From Thalassotalea eurytherma (GTDB taxonomy: Bacteria; Pseudomonadota; Gammaproteobacteria; Enterobacterales; Alteromonadaceae), in the NCBI RefSeq assembly GCF_030161415.1, contig NZ_BSSU01000010.1, positions 62,001 to 126,000 on the forward strand: 64,000 nucleotides of DNA, in the 5' to 3' direction. Below, in pieces: positions 34,820 through 43,575 of the stretch. The notes beneath the pieces are model-generated. The model was not told the origin of the DNA and made no database searches. It saw only the letters and a list, made by a program, of their open reading frames with translations. The translations under genes were made by a program, and so were the position numbers. Every line of letters begins with the position of its first letter. The stretch's first letter is position 1.

Positions 34820-35413
34820 ATGAATAATCGCTTATTAACCTTAGCTAGTGTTAGCTTACTCTCACTTAATACCGCAATTGCTGACGTAGACGTGCCAATC
34901 GCGGCCGCCCAGCAGTCTTTCTTCAACAACCTACAGCAATACTGTGGCAAAGCATTTTTAGGTAAAATTAAAACCGACACGCCGAAAAGTGATGGTTTTT
35001 CAGAAAAGCTAGTGATGCATGTGAGGTACTGTGACGAAAATCAAATTCAAATACCGTTTCACGTTGGTGATGATTCATCGCGCACATGGATAATAACCAA
35101 AACTCATGCAGGTTTAATGCTAAAACATGATCATCGTCATAAAGATGGTTCTGAAGATACATTGACCATGTACGGCGGATTAACAGAAGATGAAGGATTC
35201 GCACAAGTTCAGTCTTTCCCTGCGGACAGTTATACCAAGCAGCTTTTTGTTAAACAGGGAATCCCTCAATCAAACGATAATACTTGGCAGTTCTTTTTAT
35301 ACCCTGAACGCTTTAGCTATAGAATGATAAGGCTAGCTAGGGAATTTCAAGTGGATTTTGATTTATCTCAGCCGATTACAGCGCCTAAAGCGCCATGGGG
35401 TTACGAAGATTAA
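34820..35413 (+). CDS. Secreted hypothetical protein, 197 residues
   Basis: Not assigned to a family. A clean signal peptide (MNNRLLTLASVSLLSLNTAIA) indicates export. The mature chain has two cysteines (QQYCGKAF, VRYCDENQ) that could form a disulfide, an HDHRHKDGSEDTLTMYGG segment, and FFLYPERFSYRMIRLAREFQ near the end. The pattern is of a small periplasmic beta-rich protein. It diverges from the DUF2884 gene, and its last four bases overlap the convergent basic-protein gene. Confidence 0.75.
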   Translation: MNNRLLTLASVSLLSLNTAIADVDVPIAAAQQSFFNNLQQYCGKAFLGKIKTDTPKSDGFSEKLVMHVRYCDENQIQIPFHVGDDSSRTWIITKTHAGLMLKHDHRHKDGSEDTLTMYGGLTEDEGFAQVQSFPADSYTKQLFVKQGIPQSNDNTWQFFLYPERFSYRMIRLAREFQVDFDLSQPITAPKAPWGYED

Positions 35414-35718
35414 ATAACAAAGTTAACTTTCGTCTGTTGGTTTGATTTACGTCTATCGGGTTGTTGACGTGACTCTATCCATCGTTGACGCTGAGCTTTA
35501 CCTCCGGTCCGGCGTTCATCTCCTGAGCGCCTTTCTTCAAAATTTTGAACTTCAGATACCGCTTTTTCTTGATAGTGATCAGTTTTCTTTTTTTCGCTCT
35601 GTTTAGCTTTTTTAGGTTGTTGCTGCTTTTGCTGATCATTTTTTAAATTTTTAAAAGTCACAGCCGTAGACGATGTTTCCATAGCAACTGCTTGACCTAA
35701 TGAATTTAATTGACGCAC
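35410..35718 (-). CDS. Hypothetical basic, low-complexity protein, 102 residues
   Basis: Unrecognised. GTG start at 35718 with AGAAGG almost adjacent; an ATG at 35682 is an alternative. A short N-terminal part (QLNSLGQAVAMETSSTAVTF) is followed by a Gln/Lys-rich, highly charged region (QQKQQQPKKAKQSEKKK). The C-terminal half has arginine clusters (FEERRSGDERRTGG and SRQQPDRRKSN). It looks intrinsically disordered and nucleic-acid or peptide binding. The arginine clusters resemble the short RR-x-x-x-ERR patterns near PilZ domains, but no PilZ domain is present. Confidence 0.55.
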   Translation of the reverse strand: MRQLNSLGQAVAMETSSTAVTFKNLKNDQQKQQQPKKAKQSEKKKTDHYQEKAVSEVQNFEERRSGDERRTGGKAQRQRWIESRQQPDRRKSNQQTKVNFVI

Positions 35719-36008
35719 AACCTTCTCTCTTTTTTTCTCTCTTCAACTCTGTGCGTTTTATCGACAATAAATTAATAAACTTTAACCAGAAGAATAAAAA
35801 TATTTGCGCATATTATGTAAAATCTGATTCAACAAATTATAAACGACTAACCACCCCATTAACTGACTGATTTTTAACAAGTTAACCAAGCACACTTCAA
35901 CATAGCGAGTACAGTAACAACAAAATATCATGCTTTTTACTAGTAAAATGACGTTAAATTAGGGTATCTTAGGCTTAACAACTTATTAACCCTGTTTTTA
36001 TTGATAAA

Positions 36009-37217
36009 ATGTATAATACCTATATTGCTAGACAAGCCATTTTTGACGCTAAAAATAATACGATTGGCTATGAATTACTTTTCAGAGATAGCCCCGAAAA
36101 TTCATTCCCTGCAATCGATAAAAACATTGCGACCGCAAAGCTCATTATTCAAAATCACATTCATGGTGATATAAAAGCAATCTGCATGGGTAAACGCGCA
36201 TTTATCAACTTTACCGAGCACTGCTTGATTAATAAGTATCCCTTAATGTTTGATAAAGATAGTATCGTAATTGAAATCGTTGGCCATAAAACAGCCTCAG
36301 ACCGATTGATAAAAATTGTTAAGTTCTACCACAACAAAGGCTATCGAATCGCCTTAAACGATTATGATTTAGCTGAAAAGTGGGATGTATTATTTCCTTA
36401 TATTTCCGTATTGAAAATCGATGTAGAGCAGCAGAACCCAAAACAAGTCTTTAAAGCGCTATCTCGCATGCGACCTTTTAACATCAAGTTAGCAGCAGAA
36501 AAGGTTGAAACACGATTTCAGCGCCAATCGTTAGCAGAAGTTGGTTTTAATTATTTCCAAGGATACTTTTATCACATCCCTGAAATAATAGAAGGTCAAA
36601 CTTTGGCACCTATGAAGGCGCAAATGTTGAACTTGATAAGCGAGACCTTTAAAGAACCGTTTAGCTTTAATGCTGTATCGACGATTATTGGTCACGACGT
36701 AAACCTGAGCGTTGGTTTACTAAAAATGGTGAATAACGTTGCCGTAGGCACTCGAGTTGAAATAACATCATTAAAACAAGCAGCAGCTTACCTTGGCGAA
36801 GATAGTTTAAAACAGTTTGTTTCAATCTTAGCTTTGTCAAAGCTAACTTCCGATAGTACCGATGAAATTGCCAAGCAATCTTTGATTGCAGGTAAGTTAA
36901 TGTCATCAATTGCCGTTCACCAACAATTTAAAGAAGTTCGTGATTTTGCTTTTATTACCGGCTTACTAAGCTCAATGGAAGTCCTGTTGAGTATGCCAAT
37001 GGCCGACATCATGGCAACTATGCCGTTAGCCGACCCGATAAAGGATGCATTGGTTGGGCAACAAGGTCAGCTTGGCGAACTACTTAAGTTAGCAACAAGC
37101 TTTATTGAAGGTGCCAATGATGCTGATGACCTAATCGTAAAACTGGCATTAGATAAAGAGGCATTATCTCAAGAATTTGTTAAGGCGAGTAAGTGGTGTG
37201 CCAACCTTGATATCTAG
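36009..37217 (+). CDS. EAL-HDOD domain signalling protein (degenerate EAL)
   Basis: A 402-residue YuxH-type protein. The N-terminal EAL-like domain (about 1-200) begins YIARQAIFDAKNNTIGYELL, where YELLFR replaces the catalytic EAL motif; acidic residues needed for cyclic-di-GMP hydrolysis are also missing (NDYD instead of DDFG, YFQGYFY for the C-terminal motif). The HDOD domain (about 200-400) contains LLKMVNNVAVGTRVEITSLKQA. Such proteins act as regulatory scaffolds in motility and cyclic-di-GMP networks. Three small genes of unknown function follow in the same direction. Confidence 0.9.
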   Translation: MYNTYIARQAIFDAKNNTIGYELLFRDSPENSFPAIDKNIATAKLIIQNHIHGDIKAICMGKRAFINFTEHCLINKYPLMFDKDSIVIEIVGHKTASDRLIKIVKFYHNKGYRIALNDYDLAEKWDVLFPYISVLKIDVEQQNPKQVFKALSRMRPFNIKLAAEKVETRFQRQSLAEVGFNYFQGYFYHIPEIIEGQTLAPMKAQMLNLISETFKEPFSFNAVSTIIGHDVNLSVGLLKMVNNVAVGTRVEITSLKQAAAYLGEDSLKQFVSILALSKLTSDSTDEIAKQSLIAGKLMSSIAVHQQFKEVRDFAFITGLLSSMEVLLSMPMADIMATMPLADPIKDALVGQQGQLGELLKLATSFIEGANDADDLIVKLALDKEALSQEFVKASKWCANLDI

Positions 37218-37238
37218 CACCTAGTATTTGAGCGTTTT

Positions 37239-37442
37239 ATGAAATTAATCATGAGAACTGAGTTTGATGATTTGCGCCTAAACCCTGCTCATCAATACGA
37301 AACCGACAAAAATGGTGATAAGCAAGTTGTAAAAATATACCGAGACAACGTGCTTATTGCCAAAAAAGTCACTCATAAAAAATCCATTAGATATTTCGGT
37401 GTGAAAAACTATCGACAATACCTAATAAACGACGAAAATTAA
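37239..37442 (+). CDS. Small hypothetical protein, 67 residues
   Basis: No family recognised. Starts at ATG 37239, 21 bases after the EAL-HDOD stop; an internal ATG at 37251 is possible. Soluble and strongly basic in its second half (KKVTHKKSIRYFGVKNYRQY). It ends 13 bases before the next gene, so the three genes from 36009 to 37905 look like one operon. Close spacing and consistent codon use argue that it is real. Confidence 0.6.
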   Translation: MKLIMRTEFDDLRLNPAHQYETDKNGDKQVVKIYRDNVLIAKKVTHKKSIRYFGVKNYRQYLINDEN

Positions 37443-37455
37443 AAAACTAACGCAT

Positions 37456-37905
37456 ATGCCTACAGAGCAATCAACTAAAGATAAAAGTCAATTATTAGTC
37501 ACCAAAATTGAGCTCGCCTTTAATACCATTAATCAACCAAGAGTGACCTCAGATCTTGAGTGGGAGTGGGATGCAAAGCACCAAGTTATTTTGACGCATT
37601 TTGCTCGAAACTTTGCGCAAGACATATTAACCGTCGTTGAACGAAATGTACCGGATACATGGCACAGTAAAAACATTAAGAAAGCACCTAATTCGCTTCG
37701 AGAACAATTCACACCTTACGGTAAGTTATCAACAGAGCAAAAAATTTTCACCATGTCGGCAACTAAAGAATCACCAGGGCTTATACTTATTTGGTGGCCA
37801 TGGGGGCATGGTAATACTTATTCATTGCGCATCGGTCTCCTTGACACACAGTACGATTTAGCAAATCATGCGCCTCAACCTTGGTGGCAACGATTATTTA
37901 GTTAG
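37456..37905 (+). CDS. Hypothetical protein, 149 residues
   Basis: No family recognised. Soluble, no signal peptide. It includes DLEWEWDAKHQVILTHFARN, then a Trp- and Gly-rich stretch (LILIWWPWGHGNTYSLRIGL) and a C-terminal HAPQPWWQRLF. The aromatic pattern suggests a beta-sandwich core. It sits in the apparent operon after the EAL-HDOD gene and 38 bases before the sulfotransferase-like gene. Confidence 0.62.
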   Translation: MPTEQSTKDKSQLLVTKIELAFNTINQPRVTSDLEWEWDAKHQVILTHFARNFAQDILTVVERNVPDTWHSKNIKKAPNSLREQFTPYGKLSTEQKIFTMSATKESPGLILIWWPWGHGNTYSLRIGLLDTQYDLANHAPQPWWQRLFS

Positions 37906-37943
37906 TTTGGCCACTATCGTCAATCATACTAAAAAGTAGAATC

Positions 37944-38561
37944 ATGCCTACACAAGAAAAAATTTTTATTACTGGACTGCCACGCACGGGCACCACAAGT
38001 ATTTGTTCGGCGATGCTCCAACTCGGTTATAAAGTTGCACATACATCCTATACCAACGCTGCCTTTGAGCAGGCACAGGTAATCGCCGACGCACCTATAT
38101 TTTGTGACTTTGAGATGCTTGCCAACACTTACACAAACGCTAAATTTATTCACCTTACCCGTGATTTAGAGTTGTGGTTACCTTCGATAAAGCAATTACT
38201 TAATCGCATGCATCGCAATGTAACCCGAACAGATGGAGGTTTTAACCCAACACTAAAGCGTTGCTATCAAAATGTCTTTAATCCATTAACCCAAGAAAAT
38301 ATAAATAGTGATGAGTTTCTTACCAACATTTATGTGAATCATCAGCAACGCGTAGAGCACTGCTTTAATGACAACCATCAACGTTTACTTACCATAAATA
38401 TTGCAAAAGAAGAGAGTTATAATCGCTTATTAGACTTTTTAAACATACCAAGTAAAGGTTCAATTGGCTTCGAAAGAGTAAATGTGGGCGGCAAGATCAC
38501 TTACTGGAATTCAATTAAGCACCCAAACAAAGTCGATGCAAATTTAAAAGTTAAATCCTAA
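37944..38561 (+). CDS. Sulfotransferase-like P-loop protein
   Basis: A 205-residue protein with the 5'-phosphosulfate-binding loop GLPRTGTTS at residues 11-19, directly after a hydrophobic strand, and a second conserved element AKFIHLTRDLELWLPS, which matches the 3'-phosphate-binding strand-helix of sulfotransferases. Short cytoplasmic sulfotransferases of this kind use PAPS to modify carbohydrates or small molecules. No catalytic base is certain, and the substrate is unknown. It may be the last gene of the cluster beginning at 36009. Confidence 0.75.
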   Translation: MPTQEKIFITGLPRTGTTSICSAMLQLGYKVAHTSYTNAAFEQAQVIADAPIFCDFEMLANTYTNAKFIHLTRDLELWLPSIKQLLNRMHRNVTRTDGGFNPTLKRCYQNVFNPLTQENINSDEFLTNIYVNHQQRVEHCFNDNHQRLLTINIAKEESYNRLLDFLNIPSKGSIGFERVNVGGKITYWNSIKHPNKVDANLKVKS

Positions 38562-38646
38562 TACAAATTTAAACAATCCATGCTCAATTCACTACAGCTT
38601 AACCTAGCTTCGTTATTTCAAAGAGTAGCGAAAGTAGTTTTATGCT

Positions 38647-38811
38647 ATGTGTGCAATGAAAGAGGTCATACTAGTTATAATTGGCTTTTCTTTAATTGCT
38701 TTATCAAGTGGCGCTATTAACGCAAAAACCTTAGCTATTGGTTTAATGGCCACCTTAATATTAATTGCTGTTTCTTTGTTTTTAGACATACGACAAGCAA
38801 AGGCTGCGTAG
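38647..38811 (+). CDS. Small two-helix membrane protein, about 54 residues
   Basis: A short frame of 51 residues from ATG 38656 or 54 from ATG 38647. Two hydrophobic helices (EVILVIIGFSLIALSSGAI and TLAIGLMATLILIAVSLFLD) are separated by a short polar turn, and a charged end (IRQAKAA) follows. The ribosome site is weak for either start, so the call rests on the strong hydrophobic pattern and the otherwise empty 329-base gap. It is a plausible small inner-membrane protein of unknown function. Confidence 0.55.
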   Translation: MCAMKEVILVIIGFSLIALSSGAINAKTLAIGLMATLILIAVSLFLDIRQAKAA

Positions 38812-38890
38812 AAGCGTTTAAAGCAAAAAAAAATTGAAGAAAATAATTAATCAATATCAAAAAAACCTTAATATTCAGGCCTTTTTGTTA

Positions 38891-39301
38891 TTACATATTT
38901 AACGTTTTAATTTCATCTAGCGTTTGCTGTTTAAGCTGCTCAAGCGTTTTTCCATGCGGCACAGGTAAACGCGTGTCAGGATCAACTTTTACGAATACAA
39001 TATCGTCGGCTAAACAGATGGTTTTCTTCGTTACTTTGTTTCTTACCATACAAGTTACCGTGATAGATGATTTACCAACACTTTTTGTTTTTAAACCAAA
39101 CTCTACAACATCTCCTTGCAGCGCCGCTGATTCAAAACTAATTTCGCCGATATGCTTGGTTACTAAACAGTTTGTTTCGAGTTGACAAATTGCGTATATC
39201 GCCGCTTCTTCATCAATCCACTCTAATGCTCTGCCACCAAACAATGAGTTAGCGTAATTTAAGTCGTTAGGCATCACTAAACGACGAGATAAGAATCTCA
39301 T
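38891..39301 (-). CDS. Acyl-CoA thioesterase, hotdog fold (YciA/BFIT type)
   Basis: A protein of about 136 residues that would hydrolyse acyl-CoA thioesters. The hotdog fold is recognisable from MPNDLNYANSLFGGRALEWIDE (helix with the catalytic Asp/Glu region) and the following strands HIGEISFESAALQGDVVEFG and SSITVTCMVRN. The ATG at 39301, preceded by GGAAG, is preferred to 39334, whose extra residues are hydrophobic and unlike the family. It stands alone between the small membrane-protein gene and the diguanylate cyclase. Confidence 0.85.
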   Translation of the reverse strand: MRFLSRRLVMPNDLNYANSLFGGRALEWIDEEAAIYAICQLETNCLVTKHIGEISFESAALQGDVVEFGLKTKSVGKSSITVTCMVRNKVTKKTICLADDIVFVKVDPDTRLPVPHGKTLEQLKQQTLDEIKTLNM

Positions 39302-39450
39302 AGAACTTCCAATAATAAATAAAAATACGTGCATTATTATAACTGCTATCGGATTTTTGCGTAAGAGGTAAGACCAGAGATAATAAACAAACTGTACATA
39401 ATGATAATATTCACTAAGATTTGATTATGAGATTATGAATAGGCAAGTCT

Positions 39451-40506
39451 ATGGATTGGTGGCAAAAATTCATTAGTTTAAAATCAACAGAAGAAGTTGA
39501 GTTAAAACGCAAAAAACTCGTTTTTTACATGCTGAGCTACTTATGTAGTTTAATCATTTTATATTTTGCGAATCAGCAAAGTGGTGACAATAGTGCGGTT
39601 AAAGTCACGCTCAATGTGCTTGGCATATTTTTTATCATTAATGCGGTGTTATCTCACTTTCATCAACGCTTTAAGGTGTCAGTCATTTTATGCTCGATTG
39701 GCATCAGTATCTTAGTATTATACTTAGCTTACTCAGGAGGAAATCAAAATACCGGTTTATATTGGATACTCCCCTTCCCTATCGTTTACTTTGTGTTCTT
39801 TGGTTATTTTAATGGCTTGATAGGCAACATTTTAGTGTATTTTGCCTTAATGGCGCTGTTATTTAATCCAGGTATACTTGAAGCGACATACCGCAGTGTA
39901 GAAATTTCACGCTTCTTGGCATCATACTTAGTGGCTATGATACTTTGCTTAATTGCTGAGTACTTTCGTTTTCAGAGCTACGTAGAGCTCACCATGCTAA
40001 ATTTCAACAAGCAAAAACAAGCCAACACCGACGCGTTAACTAAACTGCCCAACAGACGCTTCATTGATAACATTTTGCTTGAATCTGCAACCATAAATCC
40101 AGAGAAATACTTTCCGATGACGGTCGTAATTACTGATATCGACCACTTCAAAAAAGTAAACGATACCTACGGACACGATACAGGTGATTTAGCCTTAGTA
40201 CATATTGCCAATCTCCTAAAAGAAAATTGTCGAGGTAGCGATATTGTATCTCGTATTGGAGGAGAAGAATTCTTACTGATATTCCCACAAACAGGTATCA
40301 GTATTGGATTGAGCATATGCGAAAAGCTACGCCAGTTGATAGAACAAAATACAATAACCCGTGAAAACCAACCTATTACATTAACGGCGAGTTTTGGCGT
40401 AAGCCAAGCGTTAACCCTATTCGACTTTGAGCAGGCTAAAAAACAAGCAGACATCTTGATGTATGATGCAAAAAAAGCTGGCCGAAACCAGATTTGTGGT
40501 GGTTAA
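39451..40506 (+). CDS. Membrane-bound diguanylate cyclase (GGDEF)
   Basis: A 351-residue enzyme that makes cyclic-di-GMP from two GTP. The N-terminal 180 residues hold about five to six membrane helices (SYLCSLIILYF, VTLNVLGIFFIINAVL, YWILPFPIVYFVFFGYF and others) that act as an unknown sensor. A GGDEF domain follows from TDALTKLPNRRFID to the end, with the active-site motif RIGGEEFLLIF near residue 268. The RGSD five residues before it is an RxxD inhibitory site, so feedback inhibition is likely. Substrate Asp/Lys positions (DIDHFKKVNDTYGHDTGD) are intact. Confidence 0.93.
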   Translation: MDWWQKFISLKSTEEVELKRKKLVFYMLSYLCSLIILYFANQQSGDNSAVKVTLNVLGIFFIINAVLSHFHQRFKVSVILCSIGISILVLYLAYSGGNQNTGLYWILPFPIVYFVFFGYFNGLIGNILVYFALMALLFNPGILEATYRSVEISRFLASYLVAMILCLIAEYFRFQSYVELTMLNFNKQKQANTDALTKLPNRRFIDNILLESATINPEKYFPMTVVITDIDHFKKVNDTYGHDTGDLALVHIANLLKENCRGSDIVSRIGGEEFLLIFPQTGISIGLSICEKLRQLIEQNTITRENQPITLTASFGVSQALTLFDFEQAKKQADILMYDAKKAGRNQICGG

Positions 40507-40530
40507 AAGCCCAACCTATTATTGGGCTTT
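40505..40530. terminator. Bidirectional terminator
   Basis: Stem AAAGCCCAA / TTGGGCTTT with a 7- to 8-base loop between the convergent diguanylate cyclase and RND genes. Confidence 0.85.
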
Positions 40531-40539
40531 ACCTGTAAA

Positions 40540-43500
40540 TTAGTTTACTTTTATCTTAAAAAACAGGCTATACAACACAGGGACGGCAATCAAGGTTAAT
40601 AACGTAGCAAACGTCAATCCCCCCATGATGGTGACCGCCATATCAGCAAAAAATGCATCAAATAGTAACGGAGCCATACCTAAGATTGTTGTAATTGCAG
40701 CTAAAGATACCGGACGTAAACGGCTTACACTCGCTTCAACAATAGCCATATTTGGTGGGCTACCTTCGGCAATTTGTAGATCAATTTCTTCAATTAATAC
40801 AATCGCATTTTTAATTAACATACCAAATAAGCTCAAAAAACCGAGCAAAGACATAAAACCAAATGGCATGTCAGCCAATAACAAGCCACTGACAACACCA
40901 ACAACCGCCATTGGTACGACAAGCCAAATAATCAATGGTTGCTTTAACTTGCCAAACAGTAATACAGAAACTAAAAACATCACTAAGAAGCCGGCAGGTA
41001 GTCCACTAGCTAGCGCTTTTTGTGCATCTTTTGCCGACTCATACTCACCACCCCAAGCTAATGAATAGCCCGCCGGTAATTTAATAGACTCAATATCACC
41101 TTTTACACGCAAAAGGGCTTTATTCGCGGTTTCCCCAAAAGCAGGATCTGCAAATATGGTGATTGTTCTAAGCCGATCTCTTCGCTGTATTAATACTTCT
41201 TCACTGACCAAACTCACGCCAGATGATAGCTGTTTAAACGGGATGTATTGGCGCTGTTGCTGGCTCCAAACTTGATTATTTTCAATCGCATCAATCACTG
41301 AATCTTGTGAGGATGACATTTTTGCACGAATGGGATACGCATAGTTTCCGTCTTGCAAAATGCCCAGGTCAACACCTGTAGATGCGTATTGTACTGCACG
41401 TGTAAAGTCTGTCCGTGAAACGCCTGCAATACCCGCATTATATTCATCAAAATGCGTATTCAATGCCAGACCTTGTTGACGCCAATCCTGACGAATATCT
41501 CTAATACCGCCATCAGCACGCATAATAGCCATCGCTTGATCAGCTAACTCTCTTAACACTTGACTATCTGGTCCTGAAAAACGAGCGGCTAATTTAGCAC
41601 CGCCACCTGGGCCAAACTGTAAACGCTCTAAATAGAAATCAGCATCCAGGCTGTGTTGTTTGGCAGTTGCTAATATTTCCTGCGCATAGTTATTAATATC
41701 ATCAGTATTATCCATTCTAACCAATAACAAACCGTAACTTTCATTCGGTGCTTGTGGGCTATAGGTTAAGGTATAACGATCAGCACCTCGGCCAACAAAA
41801 CTTGTTATTGTCGCTACTTTTTCGTGTTTAAGTAACGCTCGCTCTACTGCTGAAATAGCCTGAGTCGTTTGACGAATATCATTATCTTGGTTCCCCCAAT
41901 AATGGACAAAAAACAGTGGCGTATTAGACGGCGGGAAAAAACCTTGTTTGACACTACCAAAGCTAGCGTAGGCAGTAATCGTGACAGCAATAAGAAGGCC
42001 TACGGTTATTCCTCGATTGCGCAGTGCAACATTAAGTAAACCTAAATAGCCCTTCAAAAAGCCACCTACTTTTTTATATTGCTCAGTACTTGTCTCAACT
42101 TTGTAAAAGTAAGAACCAAACAAAGGGGTCACGCTAACAGCCAAAACCCAACTTAATAGTAATGAAATCAGCACGACAGCAAATAATGAAAAAAGAAACT
42201 CACCTGTTGAATCGTTTGATAAGCCAATACCTGAAAAGGCAGCAATACCAATAACGGTAGCACCAAGTAATGGCCATTGTGTTCGTTTTACAATGAAACT
42301 GGCGGCTTGTTTAGCTGATTTCCCCTGCTTCATTCTAAGCATCATGCCTTCTGCAACAACAATCGCATTATCAACAAGCATGCCCATGGCAATAACCATT
42401 GCACCTAACGAAATACGCTGTAATTGCAAATTAAGTAGCCACATGATTAACACAGTCCCCATTACCGTGATCAACAAAACAGAGCCCACGACCACGCCAG
42501 AGCGCCACCCCATAAATAAACATAACGTCGCGGTTACTACAACCACCGATAAAACAAGGTTTTCGATAAAGCCAACAACCGCTTCATCGACAATTTTTGC
42601 TTGGTTATAAATTGGCGTGAGTTCAAGACCTGCCGGTAGCTTTGCTAAGACATCGGCTATTTTTTTATCAATATGTTCACCCACATTAACAATATTAACG
42701 TCGTTGATTGCTGAGATAGCTAACGTAACAGCAGGCTTACCATGATGGTGAACAAGAAAATCTTGAACATCAGTTTCTTCTAACCTTAGTTCAGCTAAAT
42801 CACGAATTTTAATCGATGAGCTTGAACCAGGCAGTACGAGTGTTAAGTTACTTAAACTTTCAATACGCGAGTCTGCGTCTTCCACCAGCAACCGCAGCTT
42901 CTTACCATCAACTTCAATACGACCACTGTCAAAAGGTTGCAAGTTATCATTAAAGAGCGCAATAACATCTGGAAATGACAAACCAAGACCAGCGATGCGA
43001 TAAGGATCCATATAGGCAACAATTTGTTGAGATTTAAGTCCATTGACCTCAACCTTTGCAACACCTTGAGTCGTAAGTAATTCACGACGAATAATACGAG
43101 AGAACTCTCTAATCTCATTAAGGGTGAAGTCTGGTGCCGTTAGTGCATAATACAAACCGTATACATCACCAAAATCATCAAGAACTACGGGCTCGGATGC
43201 ACCAATCGGTAAACTAGCTCGAACATCACGTAAACGCTTTCTCAGTTCATCCCATATCTGGGGCAATGTTGAAGAGTTATAGGTATCATTAATTTCAACG
43301 GTTACTTCAGATATACCAGGTTTTGAAATTGACGTAACACGTTTTAGTTGAGGCATTTGTTGTATAGCCACTTCAACCCGTTCTGTAATTTCTTGCTCTA
43401 CTTTTATGGCACTAGCGCCTGGAAAGTATGTCATCACCCGAGCTTTTTTAATGGTAAATGCTGGATCTTCTAAACGGCCGATATTAGACAAACCAATCAC

Positions 43501-43575
43501 ACCACCAACAATACAGATCAGGACAAGTAGCCATACATTTACCGGATTTTTAATTGAATAACGTGCGATATCCAT
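40540..43575 (-). CDS. RND multidrug efflux permease
   Basis: A 1011-residue inner-membrane proton-driven transporter with the 12-helix RND layout and two large periplasmic loops. The first helix is followed by GRLEDPAFTIKKARVMTYFPGA. The TM4 proton-relay motif GMLVDNAIVVAEGM and C-terminal FMSLLGFLSLFGMLIKNAIVLIEE are present, as in the AcrB/VexF-like subgroup. It overlaps the adaptor gene by one base, so the two are co-transcribed and co-translated. The pump would need a TolC-type outer membrane channel from elsewhere. Confidence 0.95.
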   Translation of the reverse strand: MDIARYSIKNPVNVWLLVLICIVGGVIGLSNIGRLEDPAFTIKKARVMTYFPGASAIKVEQEITERVEVAIQQMPQLKRVTSISKPGISEVTVEINDTYNSSTLPQIWDELRKRLRDVRASLPIGASEPVVLDDFGDVYGLYYALTAPDFTLNEIREFSRIIRRELLTTQGVAKVEVNGLKSQQIVAYMDPYRIAGLGLSFPDVIALFNDNLQPFDSGRIEVDGKKLRLLVEDADSRIESLSNLTLVLPGSSSSIKIRDLAELRLEETDVQDFLVHHHGKPAVTLAISAINDVNIVNVGEHIDKKIADVLAKLPAGLELTPIYNQAKIVDEAVVGFIENLVLSVVVVTATLCLFMGWRSGVVVGSVLLITVMGTVLIMWLLNLQLQRISLGAMVIAMGMLVDNAIVVAEGMMLRMKQGKSAKQAASFIVKRTQWPLLGATVIGIAAFSGIGLSNDSTGEFLFSLFAVVLISLLLSWVLAVSVTPLFGSYFYKVETSTEQYKKVGGFLKGYLGLLNVALRNRGITVGLLIAVTITAYASFGSVKQGFFPPSNTPLFFVHYWGNQDNDIRQTTQAISAVERALLKHEKVATITSFVGRGADRYTLTYSPQAPNESYGLLLVRMDNTDDINNYAQEILATAKQHSLDADFYLERLQFGPGGGAKLAARFSGPDSQVLRELADQAMAIMRADGGIRDIRQDWRQQGLALNTHFDEYNAGIAGVSRTDFTRAVQYASTGVDLGILQDGNYAYPIRAKMSSSQDSVIDAIENNQVWSQQQRQYIPFKQLSSGVSLVSEEVLIQRRDRLRTITIFADPAFGETANKALLRVKGDIESIKLPAGYSLAWGGEYESAKDAQKALASGLPAGFLVMFLVSVLLFGKLKQPLIIWLVVPMAVVGVVSGLLLADMPFGFMSLLGFLSLFGMLIKNAIVLIEEIDLQIAEGSPPNMAIVEASVSRLRPVSLAAITTILGMAPLLFDAFFADMAVTIMGGLTFATLLTLIAVPVLYSLFFKIKVN

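Noticed and set aside
40625-41068. 147-residue plus-strand frame
   Set aside because: Antisense shadow of the RND permease; low complexity and no ribosome site. The permease is unambiguous on the other strand.
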